Translations under genes and position numbers: made by a program
Part shown: positions 8,437-17,764 of the stretch, piece by piece
Position numbering within the stretch: the stretch's first letter is position 1
Layout of the letters: every line of letters begins with the position of its first letter
Notes under the pieces: generated by a model
The model's database searches: none
Told to the model about the DNA's origin: nothing
Seen by the model: the letters and a program-made list of their open reading frames with translations, nothing else
From: Saprospiraceae bacterium
GTDB taxonomy: Bacteria; Bacteroidota; Bacteroidia; Chitinophagales; Saprospiraceae
NCBI GenBank assembly: GCA_028279185.1
Contig: JANQSS010000205.1
Location: 62,001-126,000, forward strand
DNA: 64,000 nt
Direction: 5' to 3'

Positions 8437-9276
8437 TCAATTCGTGTCAGGTCTGCTCGTGGGTTCATCTATTTGTTCGGCGAAACCGTCATGTATTTCT
8501 TGAGTAATGTGCTCGACGGAGGAAGTGGCATCGTAGGCCTTAACCCAAATGTGGGCTTTGTCAGAGTTTCTAATTATTTCGATGAGTACTTGGCTTTCGC
8601 TTTCTGTGCCGGAAAACTTGCCATTGATAACGTAGTCGGCGCCGGAGCTTTCAAGAAAATTATATACCTGTTCGCCTTTTACATTAATGGTCGTCGTCGG
8701 CCCAATGACGTCGTATTTATTCTTGCCTCCAAACATTTCGAGTAGATTATACGCCATCATATTTCCATAAAATGAGTTTAATGAATCAGACGGCTGTAGC
8801 GGCATGATGATGAGCCCTGTCTTGGCTTGATTTTCAATTACAGCCGACATTTGTTGCTGTTTGCTGTTAAAATAGTAATGGCCGAGGCTCGCTGCAATAA
8901 TGATTGCAGTGAACAAAGCTAAAACCCGCGGAATATTCTTTTGCTTCGATGGTTTTACTTTTACCAACCATTTGTAACCCCTTTTCGGGACTGTCTTAAT
9001 ATATGTTGGATTGGAGGCATTGTCTTTTAATGCTATTCTGATTTGCCGAATACAAAAATGAAGACTGTTATCAAAGTCAATTTCGACATCATGCCAAAGA
9101 GTAGACTTTATTTCTTCCTTACCGACAATTTCAGGAAATTTGTTGATCAAGAGCTGAAGCAGTTGAGTGGACTTTGGTGATAGTCGAACAACTTCTATAT
9201 TCTCATCAGAATTATCGGTTAACTCTCCGGAGGTAAAATTTAATGTAAAGTTGTCGAATTTTACCTCTTCCTTCAT
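8437..9276 (-). CDS. CadC-like membrane-anchored winged-helix regulator
   Basis: A 279-residue protein. Residues 1-105 are an OmpR/PhoB-type winged helix (VRLSPKSTQLLQLLINKF, then ALKDNASNPTYIKTVPKRGY, the typical recognition helix and wing). A single membrane helix lies at about 117-134. The remaining periplasmic domain is about 140 residues with little similarity to known sensors, though GLIIMPLQPSD and YVINGKFSGTES recall the TolB-like N-terminal fold found in related regulators. It probably senses a periplasmic signal and binds DNA directly, with no phosphorylation. It lies just downstream of an ankyrin gene transcribed the same way (24-bp gap), so they may be co-transcribed. Confidence 0.85.
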   Translation of the reverse strand: MKEEVKFDNFTLNFTSGELTDNSDENIEVVRLSPKSTQLLQLLINKFPEIVGKEEIKSTLWHDVEIDFDNSLHFCIRQIRIALKDNASNPTYIKTVPKRGYKWLVKVKPSKQKNIPRVLALFTAIIIAASLGHYYFNSKQQQMSAVIENQAKTGLIIMPLQPSDSLNSFYGNMMAYNLLEMFGGKNKYDVIGPTTTINVKGEQVYNFLESSGADYVINGKFSGTESESQVLIEIIRNSDKAHIWVKAYDATSSVEHITQEIHDGFAEQIDEPTSRPDTN

Positions 9277-9300
9277 TCAACGAATTTAATCATTGTTCGA

Positions 9301-10755
9301 CTATTTCGCGCCTTTGCTTTTTAAGTAATTTTTAATCTTTTCGTCTCTGGCAGACTGCAACGGAGATGCGCCTTCCGGATTAAATTTTCTTCCAACCCGA
9401 TTCACATCGGCACCATTCGCAATAAATAATTCTATTAATTCCAATGATCCCCCAAAGCATGCCCAGTGCAGGGCGGTTGTTCCTAAAAAATGTTGTTCTT
9501 CCACATGCGCACCATGATTGATTAAAAGCGCTGCCATTTCTACGTTTGCATTTCCGATTACGCTATACCACAAAGGGGCAAAATCATGAGCTCCTCGTTC
9601 ATGAATCCTTTCCGGGTCTTCTTTCAACAACCGCTTTACTGTGGTGAAATCCTCCATAAATACAGCTGTAGGCAACGCATATGGTGCTCCGGATTTCAAT
9701 AGAAATTCGACAATATCCCTTCGGCCCATATGTGCCCCGGCCTCTACAGCACTTTCGCTTGTAGTAGCCATTGAATGGGCGAGCTTTCGATTTTTATTAA
9801 TTTGTGTTTTTACAGCGTCTAAGTCTCGATGCGCACTTCCGACTACGTCTCCTTGAATATGGTGTGGAATATCCATCATATCAGGAGAGACATACTTTTC
9901 TCCATTGACCGTATAGGCATACCGGGAGGTTCTGCAAGTGCGGTGAATATTTTTATGCTGCGTAATTAAATCAAACGTATTTTTTTGCCCGTAATATTCC
10001 GCCAATTGAATTGGCGTTCTTCCCGTGTCGTCTTTGGCATGTACATCTGCGCCTAAACGAATGAGCATTTCGGTTAATTCTACACTTCCTCTTTTGGCAG
10101 CAATATGCAAAGCTGATATATTTCCATTACGTATTGGATTCGGGTTTGCATTATTTGAAAGCAATGCAGCAGCTGTCAATTCCGCTGTTTTCAAGTCGGG
10201 ATACGTCAGCGCTTTTTGTAGTGGACTAAGACTATTCGGTTGGTGGGATTGAATATTGGGGTCGCAACTTCCTGCATACACGCGCCATATGTCCGGCCCG
10301 GCACCTCCGGCAGCTGCGGCCCACATGGCCGTACCGCCCATAGCATGCAGGTGATTAACTAAATCGGTTGACTGTTCATTTTCTTCTCCATACAATTCAT
10401 TGTATCGATCCCAATCTCGGTCAAGCGCACTTTCATGTAAGTCCGTATTATAGCCGTGACTTTTCATGTATTCCGAAATTTCGCGATGGTAATTCAGAAG
10501 TGCAACGGTGAAGCCGCTTCTTCCGAATTTATCTTTTTGCTGAAGCAGTGATTTGTTCTTAGCGAGTAAATCTCTCACTTTTTGAAGTTCACCTCTTTGG
10601 CAGGCGCTAAAAAAAGCATTTGCTTCGATGTCCGAATTTGAATCAATAGGTTGATGGAGTGATGTATTCGCGAGGAACGGATTAAGTACAAATGCAGTAC
10701 TTGCTATTGACGATAGTTTAAAAAAATCGCGCCTTGATCGTATGTAGTTATTCAT
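9301..10755 (-). CDS. Tat-exported ankyrin-repeat protein
   Basis: I start the gene at the ATG at 10753-10755 (484 residues) and not 13 codons upstream, because this gives the twin-arginine signal MNNYIRSRRDFFKLSSIAS followed by a hydrophobic stretch ending near FLAN. The mature part has about eight ankyrin repeats, clear ones being NISALHIAAKRGSVELTEMLI, TGRTPIQLAEYYGQ and TTALHWACFGGSLELIELFI. Ankyrin arrays bind proteins; no enzymatic domain is visible. A Tat signal implies that it folds in the cytoplasm before export, perhaps with a cofactor. It precedes the CadC-like regulator. Confidence 0.82.
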   Translation of the reverse strand: MNNYIRSRRDFFKLSSIASTAFVLNPFLANTSLHQPIDSNSDIEANAFFSACQRGELQKVRDLLAKNKSLLQQKDKFGRSGFTVALLNYHREISEYMKSHGYNTDLHESALDRDWDRYNELYGEENEQSTDLVNHLHAMGGTAMWAAAAGGAGPDIWRVYAGSCDPNIQSHQPNSLSPLQKALTYPDLKTAELTAAALLSNNANPNPIRNGNISALHIAAKRGSVELTEMLIRLGADVHAKDDTGRTPIQLAEYYGQKNTFDLITQHKNIHRTCRTSRYAYTVNGEKYVSPDMMDIPHHIQGDVVGSAHRDLDAVKTQINKNRKLAHSMATTSESAVEAGAHMGRRDIVEFLLKSGAPYALPTAVFMEDFTTVKRLLKEDPERIHERGAHDFAPLWYSVIGNANVEMAALLINHGAHVEEQHFLGTTALHWACFGGSLELIELFIANGADVNRVGRKFNPEGASPLQSARDEKIKNYLKSKGAK

Positions 10756-11295
10756 AGCGTTAAATGTAATCGGGATGTATGAAAAGCACGGCAAATAAAA
10801 CCTTAGAAAAGTCTTAGACTTCTCTTAGAGCTAGTACAGGAAGGGTTTTGGGGATTTTTTAATTCTCGTAGGTGGCATGACTGGAAAAAGCCAGAGTGGA
10901 AAAGAGAGAACCTCAGATTCGGCCAACAGCGGTATACATGCCTTTGCAGAAACGGCTGTGCACGACAAGGTCGGAACGCGTACGCACGATGTTGAGAAAG
11001 GCGCTCCCTGGCTATTTATTGTCTTGGCCGTCTACTTGATCGATATCTGCTTTCATTCGGTTGTTGAGCCTTTTCACTACAATCTACGTTTTTTGATTTT
11101 ATATTTTGTCCGAAATGCCCAGCTGAAAATTCTTATCCAGGAGTTAATTCACTTATTCCTTGACAATCATTTTGCTGAACTATCGTGATGCCGTTCTTCT
11201 TTTGATACCACTCATAGTTACATAAAAAATTAATCTTCCCAATACGCGTAAAACGAAATTTAGGTCGGATAATCTAGTAGTTTGCCTACAGGCTG
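10756..11295. other. Intergenic region with no supported gene
   Basis: About 540 bp. A 103-codon plus-strand frame (10877-11188) is open, but it has no recognisable family or convincing composition, so I do not call it. CATTGTTA at 11296-11303, just after this region, equals the right end of palindrome 2. Confidence 0.5.
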
Positions 11296-11319
11296 CATTG
11301 TTAGCAGTAGTTTTCATTT

Positions 11320-11847
11320 TTATTTCGTTGTTTTTCTTCCCATTTTAGTCAAAACGCTATCAACTGGCTCCCATAATTCTATTTTGTTTCCTTCTGTATC
11401 CATTATATGGACAAATTTTCCGTAGTCATATTCCGAAATTTCATCAACAACTGTCACTTTATTTTTCCTTAGTTTTTCAACAAGACCTTCTATATTTTGA
11501 ACTCTATAATTTATCATAAACTCTTTTTCAGAAGGGTTAAAATAATTTGTTGAATCTTCAAAGGCATCCCAATTTAAGTAATTGATTTCCTCTGGTCTGT
11601 GTGTGTTTCTAAATTCAAAAGGAGAACCATAGTCGTCAACTGTAAGTCCTAAATTTTCTCCGTACCATTTTCTTAATTCTGAAGGATTTTTTGCTTTGAA
11701 GAATATTCCCCCAACCCCTGTCACTTTCGGAGTGGCATCTTTCATTTTTGTTTTTTGTTCTTTTGCCATGGTGGGATTTTCTTTTTTATCAGTATTGCAA
11801 CCTATAATTAGGAAAAAGAGCAAGATTAGTTTAATGCTATTGTTCAT
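11320..11847 (-). CDS. VOC-family lipoprotein (glyoxalase/bleomycin-resistance fold)
   Basis: A 175-residue protein: lipoprotein signal (LILLFFLIIGC lipobox, Cys at about residue 17), a charged linker, then a vicinal-oxygen-chelate domain from about residue 42. The domain signatures are TGVGGIFFKAKNPSELRKWY, ENLGLTVDDYGSPFEF, EFMINYRVQNIEGLVEKL and IMDTEGNKIELWEP, the last carrying the usual metal-ligand Glu. Most family members are cytoplasmic, so the lipid anchor is notable. It starts 2 bp after the preceding lipoprotein gene, indicating co-transcription. The substrate is unknown. Confidence 0.85.
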   Translation of the reverse strand: MNNSIKLILLFFLIIGCNTDKKENPTMAKEQKTKMKDATPKVTGVGGIFFKAKNPSELRKWYGENLGLTVDDYGSPFEFRNTHRPEEINYLNWDAFEDSTNYFNPSEKEFMINYRVQNIEGLVEKLRKNKVTVVDEISEYDYGKFVHIMDTEGNKIELWEPVDSVLTKMGRKTTK

Positions 11848-11849
11848 TT

Positions 11850-12890
11850 TTATTTTTTAATAAATTTTAAAATTTCAAAATGCTGTTCTTTATTCTCATT
11901 TAACAGGATCTTCTTAATAACAAGTTCTGATTTTGATAAACTTATAATTTTCCAAAATTGCCCGTATTTGTATTCATTATAACTATTTAGCAGCATTTTA
12001 TTCTGATATTTATTTATCTTCCACTCCATTGTTTTTGAATCATTTTTTTCTGAAATATTTATGCTATCATCTTTAATAGTGATTACTCGATCATCATCAG
12101 AATTTGTTGAAATCCAACTACCATTTAAATATTCGGTAGCAAATTTTTTGTTATATTCAGATTTCTGAATTAATATCTCCGATCCATCTTTATTGTAAGT
12201 CTGCCCATAAATTGATTCATCATCAATTTCTTTGATATGAATAATTTTATGCCCGATTATCAAAAATAACTCCTTTCGAAGCTTGTATAGGTACCAATCG
12301 TTTCCAGAAATTTCATAATCCAACTCCATACTGTCCTTAACGAATTCTGCCATATGAAGCCAATGCTCCGGAAGAAACTCAAATTTATTTTTGCCACCGT
12401 CTAATGTTATTGGTGAGCCTAACAGGAAGTTTCTCAGCTCATCAATCTTCCCCGCCATATTATAATTTTTAACAGGAACAAAATGAAGATCATATTTTGA
12501 TCCGCCGTCTCCTTCAGCATGTAAAACAAACCTATCATTAATATAAGAATAGCCGAGAGGAACTTTTTCTCCGTCATATTCAATGTAAATTGAGTCCGAA
12601 ACGTGATAAAAGGCCCAATTCCTTTCATCATAACCATAATACAGGGTCTCATTAAAACTTGCAATTGTTACCGTGTCATTTTCAAATGAAAGAACTTTGA
12701 AAATGTCAATTGTATCAATAATATAACCGTTAACTCTTTGTATTAATCTTGGATCTCCATCATCACCATTTGTATAAAGCCTGTGGTGAACGTTAAACGT
12801 TCCGACCCAATTTCCTTTTGAACTAAACTCATCATTTTGACAGCTAAAAATATTTACCATTAATAGTAATATCAGAAATTTCATTTTCAT
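11850..12890 (-). CDS. Lipoprotein of unknown function
   Basis: A 346-residue protein with a lipoprotein signal (LLLMVNIFSC, Cys at about residue 17). The body has two similar beta-rich halves (GNWVGTFNVHHRLY and LNGSWISTNSDDDRVI, each a GxW motif starting a strand set), which recalls lipocalin-like or METTL5-like beta-barrel folds seen in Bacteroidota lipoproteins; this is a weak structural guess. It is co-transcribed with the VOC gene (2-bp gap). Codon use is strongly AT-rich compared with the trp genes. Palindrome 3 lies just upstream. Confidence 0.65.
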   Translation of the reverse strand: MKMKFLILLLMVNIFSCQNDEFSSKGNWVGTFNVHHRLYTNGDDGDPRLIQRVNGYIIDTIDIFKVLSFENDTVTIASFNETLYYGYDERNWAFYHVSDSIYIEYDGEKVPLGYSYINDRFVLHAEGDGGSKYDLHFVPVKNYNMAGKIDELRNFLLGSPITLDGGKNKFEFLPEHWLHMAEFVKDSMELDYEISGNDWYLYKLRKELFLIIGHKIIHIKEIDDESIYGQTYNKDGSEILIQKSEYNKKFATEYLNGSWISTNSDDDRVITIKDDSINISEKNDSKTMEWKINKYQNKMLLNSYNEYKYGQFWKIISLSKSELVIKKILLNENKEQHFEILKFIKK

Positions 12891-12970
12891 TAGTTCAATC
12901 TTGTCACTATTAGAGAAACTTTATAATATTAAGGATATTGATTTATAGTTCATTTTTTACATATTGGCAC

Positions 12971-13026
12971 TAACGGTCTCGCAGTAGTCGGTGTTCGACG
13001 CGAGCATGGCGTACTAATGCGTGTTA
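12971..13026 (-). repeat. attC-like imperfect palindrome 3
   Basis: Outer arms TAAC (12971-12974) and GTTA (13023-13026) pair; inside, GCAGTAGT pairs with ATTAATGC-type sequence (8 bp, one mismatch), and an apical GTTCG/CGAGC stem follows with one mismatch. The TAA stop of the trypsin-like gene (13024-13026) is part of the right arm. The left 11 bases TAACGGTCTCG equal those of palindrome 2. Confidence 0.45.
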
Positions 13027-13863
13027 TCGATTGTTATTAGATAATATACTTTTTATTTCGTTGAATTGAAAACCAATTTTTATGGAGTCATTAATTCCTT
13101 GCGCATGAACACCTAGAATCTTAAAATTTAATTCATCATCCCACTCTAAAATAGGAGAACCTGACATTCCCCTTTCAGTAAAAGCCTTATACGACAACGT
13201 GTAACTTTGAGACCCAATTATAGTTAACATTTTAGCATCTAAAATCACAGGAAACTGATTATACGATTTTTGTCCCCTGGGGTAACCAAGAATTGAAAAC
13301 ATTTTTGGCTCTATTACACTGGTTAAAATGTTTTCTGGTCGAACTTTCGTAATTATCAGACTATCTAACGGTAATTCATTAAGATCAATTTCTACTAGAG
13401 CTAAATCACATTTATGTTTGTCAGGGTGTTCATACCAAAATTTGTACCCTGATTTGTTCTTTATTAAACATGCTTTAGAATAAAGTGATTTATTAATGGT
13501 GTGATAATAAACAATCATAAAGTCAGGATCACTTGAGTCATAAGGAATGATTTTCTCATCAACAACCAAAGAAGTATCAAAATCAGGTTTTAATGTATGA
13601 GGATTTCTCCCAGAAAATACGTGCCAATTGCTCACTAAATAATTTTTACTGTTTTCTTCATATATAAAGCCCGTAGCACGATCTATAATTTTGAAGTTCG
13701 TTCCCACACGCTTAGCTAGTTCAACATAAAGTGGAATAGTTAGAATCTTATTCTCATAGTTTGAATGAGATTTGATACTATTGTTATTTGTGCACCCAAG
13801 CACCGAAATGCATAAGATAGCAAAAAATATCAACTGTATTGGAAACTGTCGCATTCTGTTCAT
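13024..13863 (-). CDS. Trypsin-like serine protease lipoprotein
   Basis: A 279-residue protein with a lipoprotein signal (CISVLGC lipobox, Cys24). The catalytic triad of the S1/trypsin-like fold is visible: His81 in SNWHVFSG, Asp153 in CDLALVEID, and Ser234 in GMSGSPIL, the usual G-x-S-G-S-P motif. Between them ILGYPRG is the strand found in Trypsin_2 proteins. It is probably an active periplasmic or surface-anchored protease. No PDZ domain follows, unlike DegP/HtrA. It stands alone with its stop in palindrome 3. Met4 is an alternative start. Confidence 0.82.
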   Translation of the reverse strand: MNRMRQFPIQLIFFAILCISVLGCTNNNSIKSHSNYENKILTIPLYVELAKRVGTNFKIIDRATGFIYEENSKNYLVSNWHVFSGRNPHTLKPDFDTSLVVDEKIIPYDSSDPDFMIVYYHTINKSLYSKACLIKNKSGYKFWYEHPDKHKCDLALVEIDLNELPLDSLIITKVRPENILTSVIEPKMFSILGYPRGQKSYNQFPVILDAKMLTIIGSQSYTLSYKAFTERGMSGSPILEWDDELNFKILGVHAQGINDSIKIGFQFNEIKSILSNNNR

Positions 13864-14199
13864 GACAATTCAATTATATCGTCCATTCGCCTATTAAATA
13901 TTTATTCCGAAATAATCGACAACTTCCTTACATACGAGCAATTTACCAAAAACCTCTCGTTTTTCAGAATTCATCATATCCAAGCCTCAACGCATGAGAC
14001 GGGCGCATCACATTCATTTGCGCACGCTGACTTACATGGGTATAGAACAACGCCGTAATGATATGCATATGTTAAAGTAACTCCGGTGCGAGCCTTATTT
14101 TAGTCCCTTACTCTAACAAGTCGGGTGCAAAACTATGGCATTATAAATTCAAGCCATCCGGACTTATGCATTTGATAAATGCATTATTAACGTGTCTCG
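13864..14199. other. Intergenic region with no supported gene
   Basis: About 336 bp. No coding frame or RNA gene is evident. TAACGTGTCTCGC at 14188-14200 resembles the left end of palindromes 2 and 3, but a pairing right arm is missing, so I do not call it a fifth copy. Confidence 0.4.
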
Positions 14200-14655
14200 C
14201 TAATACACCACCTCTATCTCCCGCCTCCCCGCATGCATCCGAAAATCGCGAAACGAATCATGCAAATCCACCATGATAATATTGGAATGGGAAGGAACGT
14301 GCAGAAAAAATTCATTGGTGATTTTTAGTGAACGCACGTCAAAGGGTACATTTTGCAGTTGACATGAGACACGAAAGTGATCGCCGTCTTTTTTTATTTC
14401 AACTACATGGATGTCGGCTTCTTTTTCATTTATTTTCCATGCTGTGTGCCGGGTTAAATAGGTGTGGAAGTCGGTTGATTCAAGTGATTCGTTGGATTGG
14501 CCGGTATGCTCGATGTAGTCCTGAATGTCGAACGTAATATCCAGCATCAATTTATTTTCCTGACTGGATAATTTAAATACGGCAATGACAGCATCATGGG
14601 AATAATCGAAGGATAGAAGTAAAAAAGTCGATAGGAAGAGTAAAGCCATTCTCAT
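14200..14655 (-). CDS. Small exported protein, possibly DUF6702 family
   Basis: A 151-residue protein with a short N-terminal signal (about residues 1-18). The body is a single beta-rich domain (VFKLSSQENKLMLDITFDIQDYIEH ... WKINEKEADIHVVEIKK ... VDLHDSFRDFRMH) that fits DUF6702-like proteins, which begin with a similar 'signal, strand, acidic helix' order; the match is not strong. Its ATG overlaps the stop of the sulfatase gene (ATGA), so the two are translationally coupled and probably act in the same process. Confidence 0.6.
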   Translation of the reverse strand: MRMALLFLSTFLLLSFDYSHDAVIAVFKLSSQENKLMLDITFDIQDYIEHTGQSNESLESTDFHTYLTRHTAWKINEKEADIHVVEIKKDGDHFRVSCQLQNVPFDVRSLKITNEFFLHVPSHSNIIMVDLHDSFRDFRMHAGRREIEVVY

Positions 14656-17210
14656 TGCACAGCAACTTTAGACGTCCCGACAAATACACCATTTTTACTT
14701 ACCGTTAGCAGATACAAACCACTGGGAATGTCCGTAAAAACAAATGCGCCTGTACCCGACTTTTCAGCGATGAGTTGACCGGCCACGCTGTATAATTGTA
14801 AAACAAATTGATCACCGGACGATGATCGCACCACAAAATTTCCATCGTTTGGATTTGGACTAAGCGTGAATCCTATTTGCTCGATGTCGTCAACACTACT
14901 TATTATGCCATCGCAATTTTCATCCACATCATTCCCTGGAATTTCTTCGGCTAAGGGATTTATTTCCGGGTTTTCATCATCACAATCATATGCTTCAATA
15001 AATCCATCGCCATCTACATCGTCACCATTAATATTTGCATTTCCATTGCCAAAGTCTTCGCTAAAATGTCCTAACATACACCGCGGTATTTGCGGAAATT
15101 CACTGGTAATGACGTAGTAGAAATTAAAGGTTTCTTCTCCTTGCATCGTCGTCAAAGTTACCGAAGCCTCTATGCCATTGCACTGATTTAAATCTCCTTT
15201 TCCACAGATATACTCATAGTCAGCAGAGTATTTTCCGTTATATGGTCCGCAAGGAGCCGATATACCGTCACCGGGTCGCAGGCCTTTTTTTAATTGAAAA
15301 CTCGGCAGCATTTCTTTCATATTTCCATCCATATCCGGCCCAAATCGGTACAGTACCGGAAAGCCATCCGACGCCCAGCCGACCTGTAAAGGCTCATCCG
15401 GAATATCATCTGTCGTAGATATACCTGGACGTAATTGTTCGACATATTCAAACATATTGCCATGGTAGTGGTAGCCATTTTGATTTGCATGGGCCGAGGC
15501 ACAATCCAATTTTACAAAGCCCTGGTCCGGACCTTGATTGACTGTGGGCTCAAAAACCCAATCCCAATTGTATTCACCGGTATTGACATTTTCAAAAACA
15601 AAAGGGAGCGCCGGCGCCGGCATCATAAATATGCCGTTGTTTGCGATCCCAAAGTAATTAGCAGGTCGGCCATTATCGCGCGTAACACTTGTCTCTATCC
15701 CGGATAGTTCCGGCACGAGGTCCATGCGATATAATTTATAACTGGGTTCGGGGATTTGATTGCCGTGGCAAAATGCATGATTAGGATACGTATTGCAATA
15801 TATCGTGCGCTGATCTCCTTCCAAAAATTCATAATACACACTGGGATGAGCGGGATTGAGACAGCAGCCAATATTTTCGGTGCTCAGTTCATCGATGTCC
15901 GTGCAATTATTGTTACAATCGTCAATCGTCGTTTCATCGCCATTTTGAATTCCATCGCTGCAAGACCAGGTCGTTCGGATAATAGTCACTTCTTCTTGCA
16001 GCGATTCTTTAATGAGTTGTTGCTCGGCTGAAAGGATGTCAATTAAATTAAATTCTTCTTTTATATCGACCGATATGTCATAAAATTCTTCATTGCCAAA
16101 TTCGTCTTCAATAAATTTATATTGCGCTGTACGAGCTGCCCATTGGAGTGTTCCGTCGTCATTGTAATCCGAATAATTAATTTCGCGTAACGTCTGATTG
16201 GCACAATCGAACATGGGTTTTATACTCAGGCTATTATTAATTCCACCGGGCAATTGAACGCCTGTAAGTTCCATTATCGTCGCGTGGAGGTCCGTGACCT
16301 GAACAAGCCCATCTTCAATTTCGCCCTTGCGGGTAATATTTTTTCCGGAAACGATCATCGGCACACGCAATCCACCTTCATAAACAGAGCCCTTGGCATG
16401 ACCCTGGGGATAAAATTCGCTGACACCATTGGGCGTGCCATTATCGCCAATAAAAATGACAACCGTATTTTTTCGTTCTTCTTCATCTAAACTGCTGAGC
16501 AGTCGACCCAACTCGTAGTCCATCGCTTCAATCATAGCAAAATACGTCGTCCTATTATCAACGGGTACTGTTGTGTAGGTACCAGCGGGAGGCACTTCGA
16601 AGGGGCCATGCGGCGCGATGTGTGCAAGCCATAAAAACCAGGGTTCATGTTGTTCCGAAATCCAATCAATGGCATCATTAGTGAAATGCGTCGTAGCGTA
16701 TTCCTGAATTTGTTCCGTGCTTCCATTGCTTACCTTACTCCAGTCATAGTAGCTGTCGACCGATGAGTTGAATACACCTTCATAATGATCGACACCCGTT
16801 TGTGCTGGATGGTCAAGGTTCGTATTTCCACCAATGTGCCACTTCCCAATGACGGCCATTTCATAAGATGTAGGACTCATTTGATTGATACGCTTAAAAA
16901 GCGAAGTATGCGCAGTATCCAGTGGACCGGGAGGTCGCATAACGCCGGTTTTTATTCCAAATTTTCCACTCATAATGGCGGCTCGGGTAGGCGTGCACTG
17001 TGGTGTTGCCCAGCAATTGGTAAAGGCAAGCCCATTTGTGCGCAATGAGTCAAGCGTCGGTGTGACCGGTTTGTCACCATCTATACCAAATCCTTCTGTC
17101 ACGTCTATGCCCATGTCATCGGCGATGACGAGTAAAATATTTGGCGTCTGACGTTGGCCTAGCAGACTGGACGAAAGTGCCAGCATGAGAAATAGAATAA
17201 AATACTTCAT
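14652..17210 (-). CDS. Secreted sulfatase fused to YHYH and MopE-like domains, T9SS sorted
   Basis: An 852-residue protein. Signal peptide about 1-19. Residues 22 to about 420 are a formylglycine sulfatase: IADDMG with metal-binding Asp31/Asp32, and the C-x-P-x-R signature CTPTR at 72-76, whose Cys is converted to formylglycine; MSGKFG follows. Residues about 470-735 are a YHYH domain (NGYHYHG near 577). Residues about 740-775 hold a MopE-like calcium or metal motif (DVDGDGFIEAYDCDDENPEI, DVDENCDGI). Residues about 785-852 are a T9SS sorting domain (LSPNPNDGNFVV). It would hydrolyse a sulfate ester outside the cell, for example on algal polysaccharide. No other glycan genes adjoin it. Confidence 0.92.
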   Translation of the reverse strand: MKYFILFLMLALSSSLLGQRQTPNILLVIADDMGIDVTEGFGIDGDKPVTPTLDSLRTNGLAFTNCWATPQCTPTRAAIMSGKFGIKTGVMRPPGPLDTAHTSLFKRINQMSPTSYEMAVIGKWHIGGNTNLDHPAQTGVDHYEGVFNSSVDSYYDWSKVSNGSTEQIQEYATTHFTNDAIDWISEQHEPWFLWLAHIAPHGPFEVPPAGTYTTVPVDNRTTYFAMIEAMDYELGRLLSSLDEEERKNTVVIFIGDNGTPNGVSEFYPQGHAKGSVYEGGLRVPMIVSGKNITRKGEIEDGLVQVTDLHATIMELTGVQLPGGINNSLSIKPMFDCANQTLREINYSDYNDDGTLQWAARTAQYKFIEDEFGNEEFYDISVDIKEEFNLIDILSAEQQLIKESLQEEVTIIRTTWSCSDGIQNGDETTIDDCNNNCTDIDELSTENIGCCLNPAHPSVYYEFLEGDQRTIYCNTYPNHAFCHGNQIPEPSYKLYRMDLVPELSGIETSVTRDNGRPANYFGIANNGIFMMPAPALPFVFENVNTGEYNWDWVFEPTVNQGPDQGFVKLDCASAHANQNGYHYHGNMFEYVEQLRPGISTTDDIPDEPLQVGWASDGFPVLYRFGPDMDGNMKEMLPSFQLKKGLRPGDGISAPCGPYNGKYSADYEYICGKGDLNQCNGIEASVTLTTMQGEETFNFYYVITSEFPQIPRCMLGHFSEDFGNGNANINGDDVDGDGFIEAYDCDDENPEINPLAEEIPGNDVDENCDGIISSVDDIEQIGFTLSPNPNDGNFVVRSSSGDQFVLQLYSVAGQLIAEKSGTGAFVFTDIPSGLYLLTVSKNGVFVGTSKVAVQ

Positions 17211-17491
17211 ATCTGATGTTTGCTTTTACGAGCAGCGCCTGTAAATGTATTTTAAAATTTGAATTAAAATACACGTTGATGGTCAGCTTGCAGCGTTTGT
17301 GGCTGGATGTTGTTTCCGAAATGTAAGTATGACGGCAGAAGGATATGAAGGTTTAATGGATAGCCTGGCCTCGATCACAACCCAGAATGAGTTGCTAAAG
17401 TAACGAGTACACCTTACGGGTTGACTTGTACAATTATTAAATGAGAATATTGCAAAAGACACTGAAGAATATATTTTTCTACACCCCGGTG

Positions 17492-17537
17492 AAACCCCTA
17501 GGCTTGAGGCTTCTTCTTGTTTAACCTTGGGGTTTTT
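17492..17537. terminator. GC-rich hairpin with T-run, upstream of trp leader
   Basis: AAACCCCTAGG (17492-17502) can pair with CCTTGGGGTTT (17524-17534), a stem of about 10 bp with one T-T mismatch, followed by more T residues. It could end a transcript arriving from the left, or be unrelated structure. No gene reads into it on the plus strand. Confidence 0.35.
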
Positions 17538-17729
17538 AGGAGATTTTGACCTTGCACCGTATGAATGCCGGCCAATGCGTATCGATTTACTCTTCAGAAT
17601 AGTAACATGCAGCTTTAGTCCACACGCTATCGCAAATCGGATTGTCAATAGTGTTTATAGCATTGACTCTACTTATGAGTTGACCGCGGAAGGGCGTCCA
17701 CGAGGTGAAAATAAAATTGCGATTTTTCT

Positions 17730-17758
17730 TTTGTTTTCTAAACTATTGTTTACATTTA
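17730..17758 (+). promoter_or_regulatory. Possible trp operon promoter
   Basis: TTTG at 17730-17733 and TACATTTA at 17751-17758 resemble the Bacteroidetes -33 TTG and -7 TAnnTTTG boxes, but the 17-bp spacing is shorter than usual and the last G is A. Transcription from here would begin at or just before the leader ATG at 17765, giving a nearly leaderless leader-peptide message. Confidence 0.3.
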
Positions 17759-17764
17759 CGCCGT

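Larger units (their letters stand above)
17211..17764. other. Upstream region of the trp operon and sulfatase gene
   Basis: About 550 bp between divergent genes. It holds a hairpin at 17492-17537 and possibly the trp promoter near 17730-17758. Two short open frames (minus 17283-17648, plus 17329-17403) show no family and are not called. Confidence 0.5.

Noticed and set aside
10877..11188. 103-codon plus-strand frame
   Set aside because: No domain, no signal, composition unlike neighbours; probably chance opening in a gene-free region.
14188..14200. TAACGTGTCTCGC as a fifth attC-like site
   Set aside because: No matching GTTA arm with inner stem; left-end similarity only.
17329..17403. Small 24-residue frame with a helix-like sequence (MTAEGYEGLMDSLASI...)
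   Set aside because: Too short and unsupported; could be a remnant of a gene, but no upstream part is seen.
17283..17648. 121-codon minus-strand frame upstream of trp
   Set aside because: No homology, rich in rare residues, crosses the GC hairpin region.
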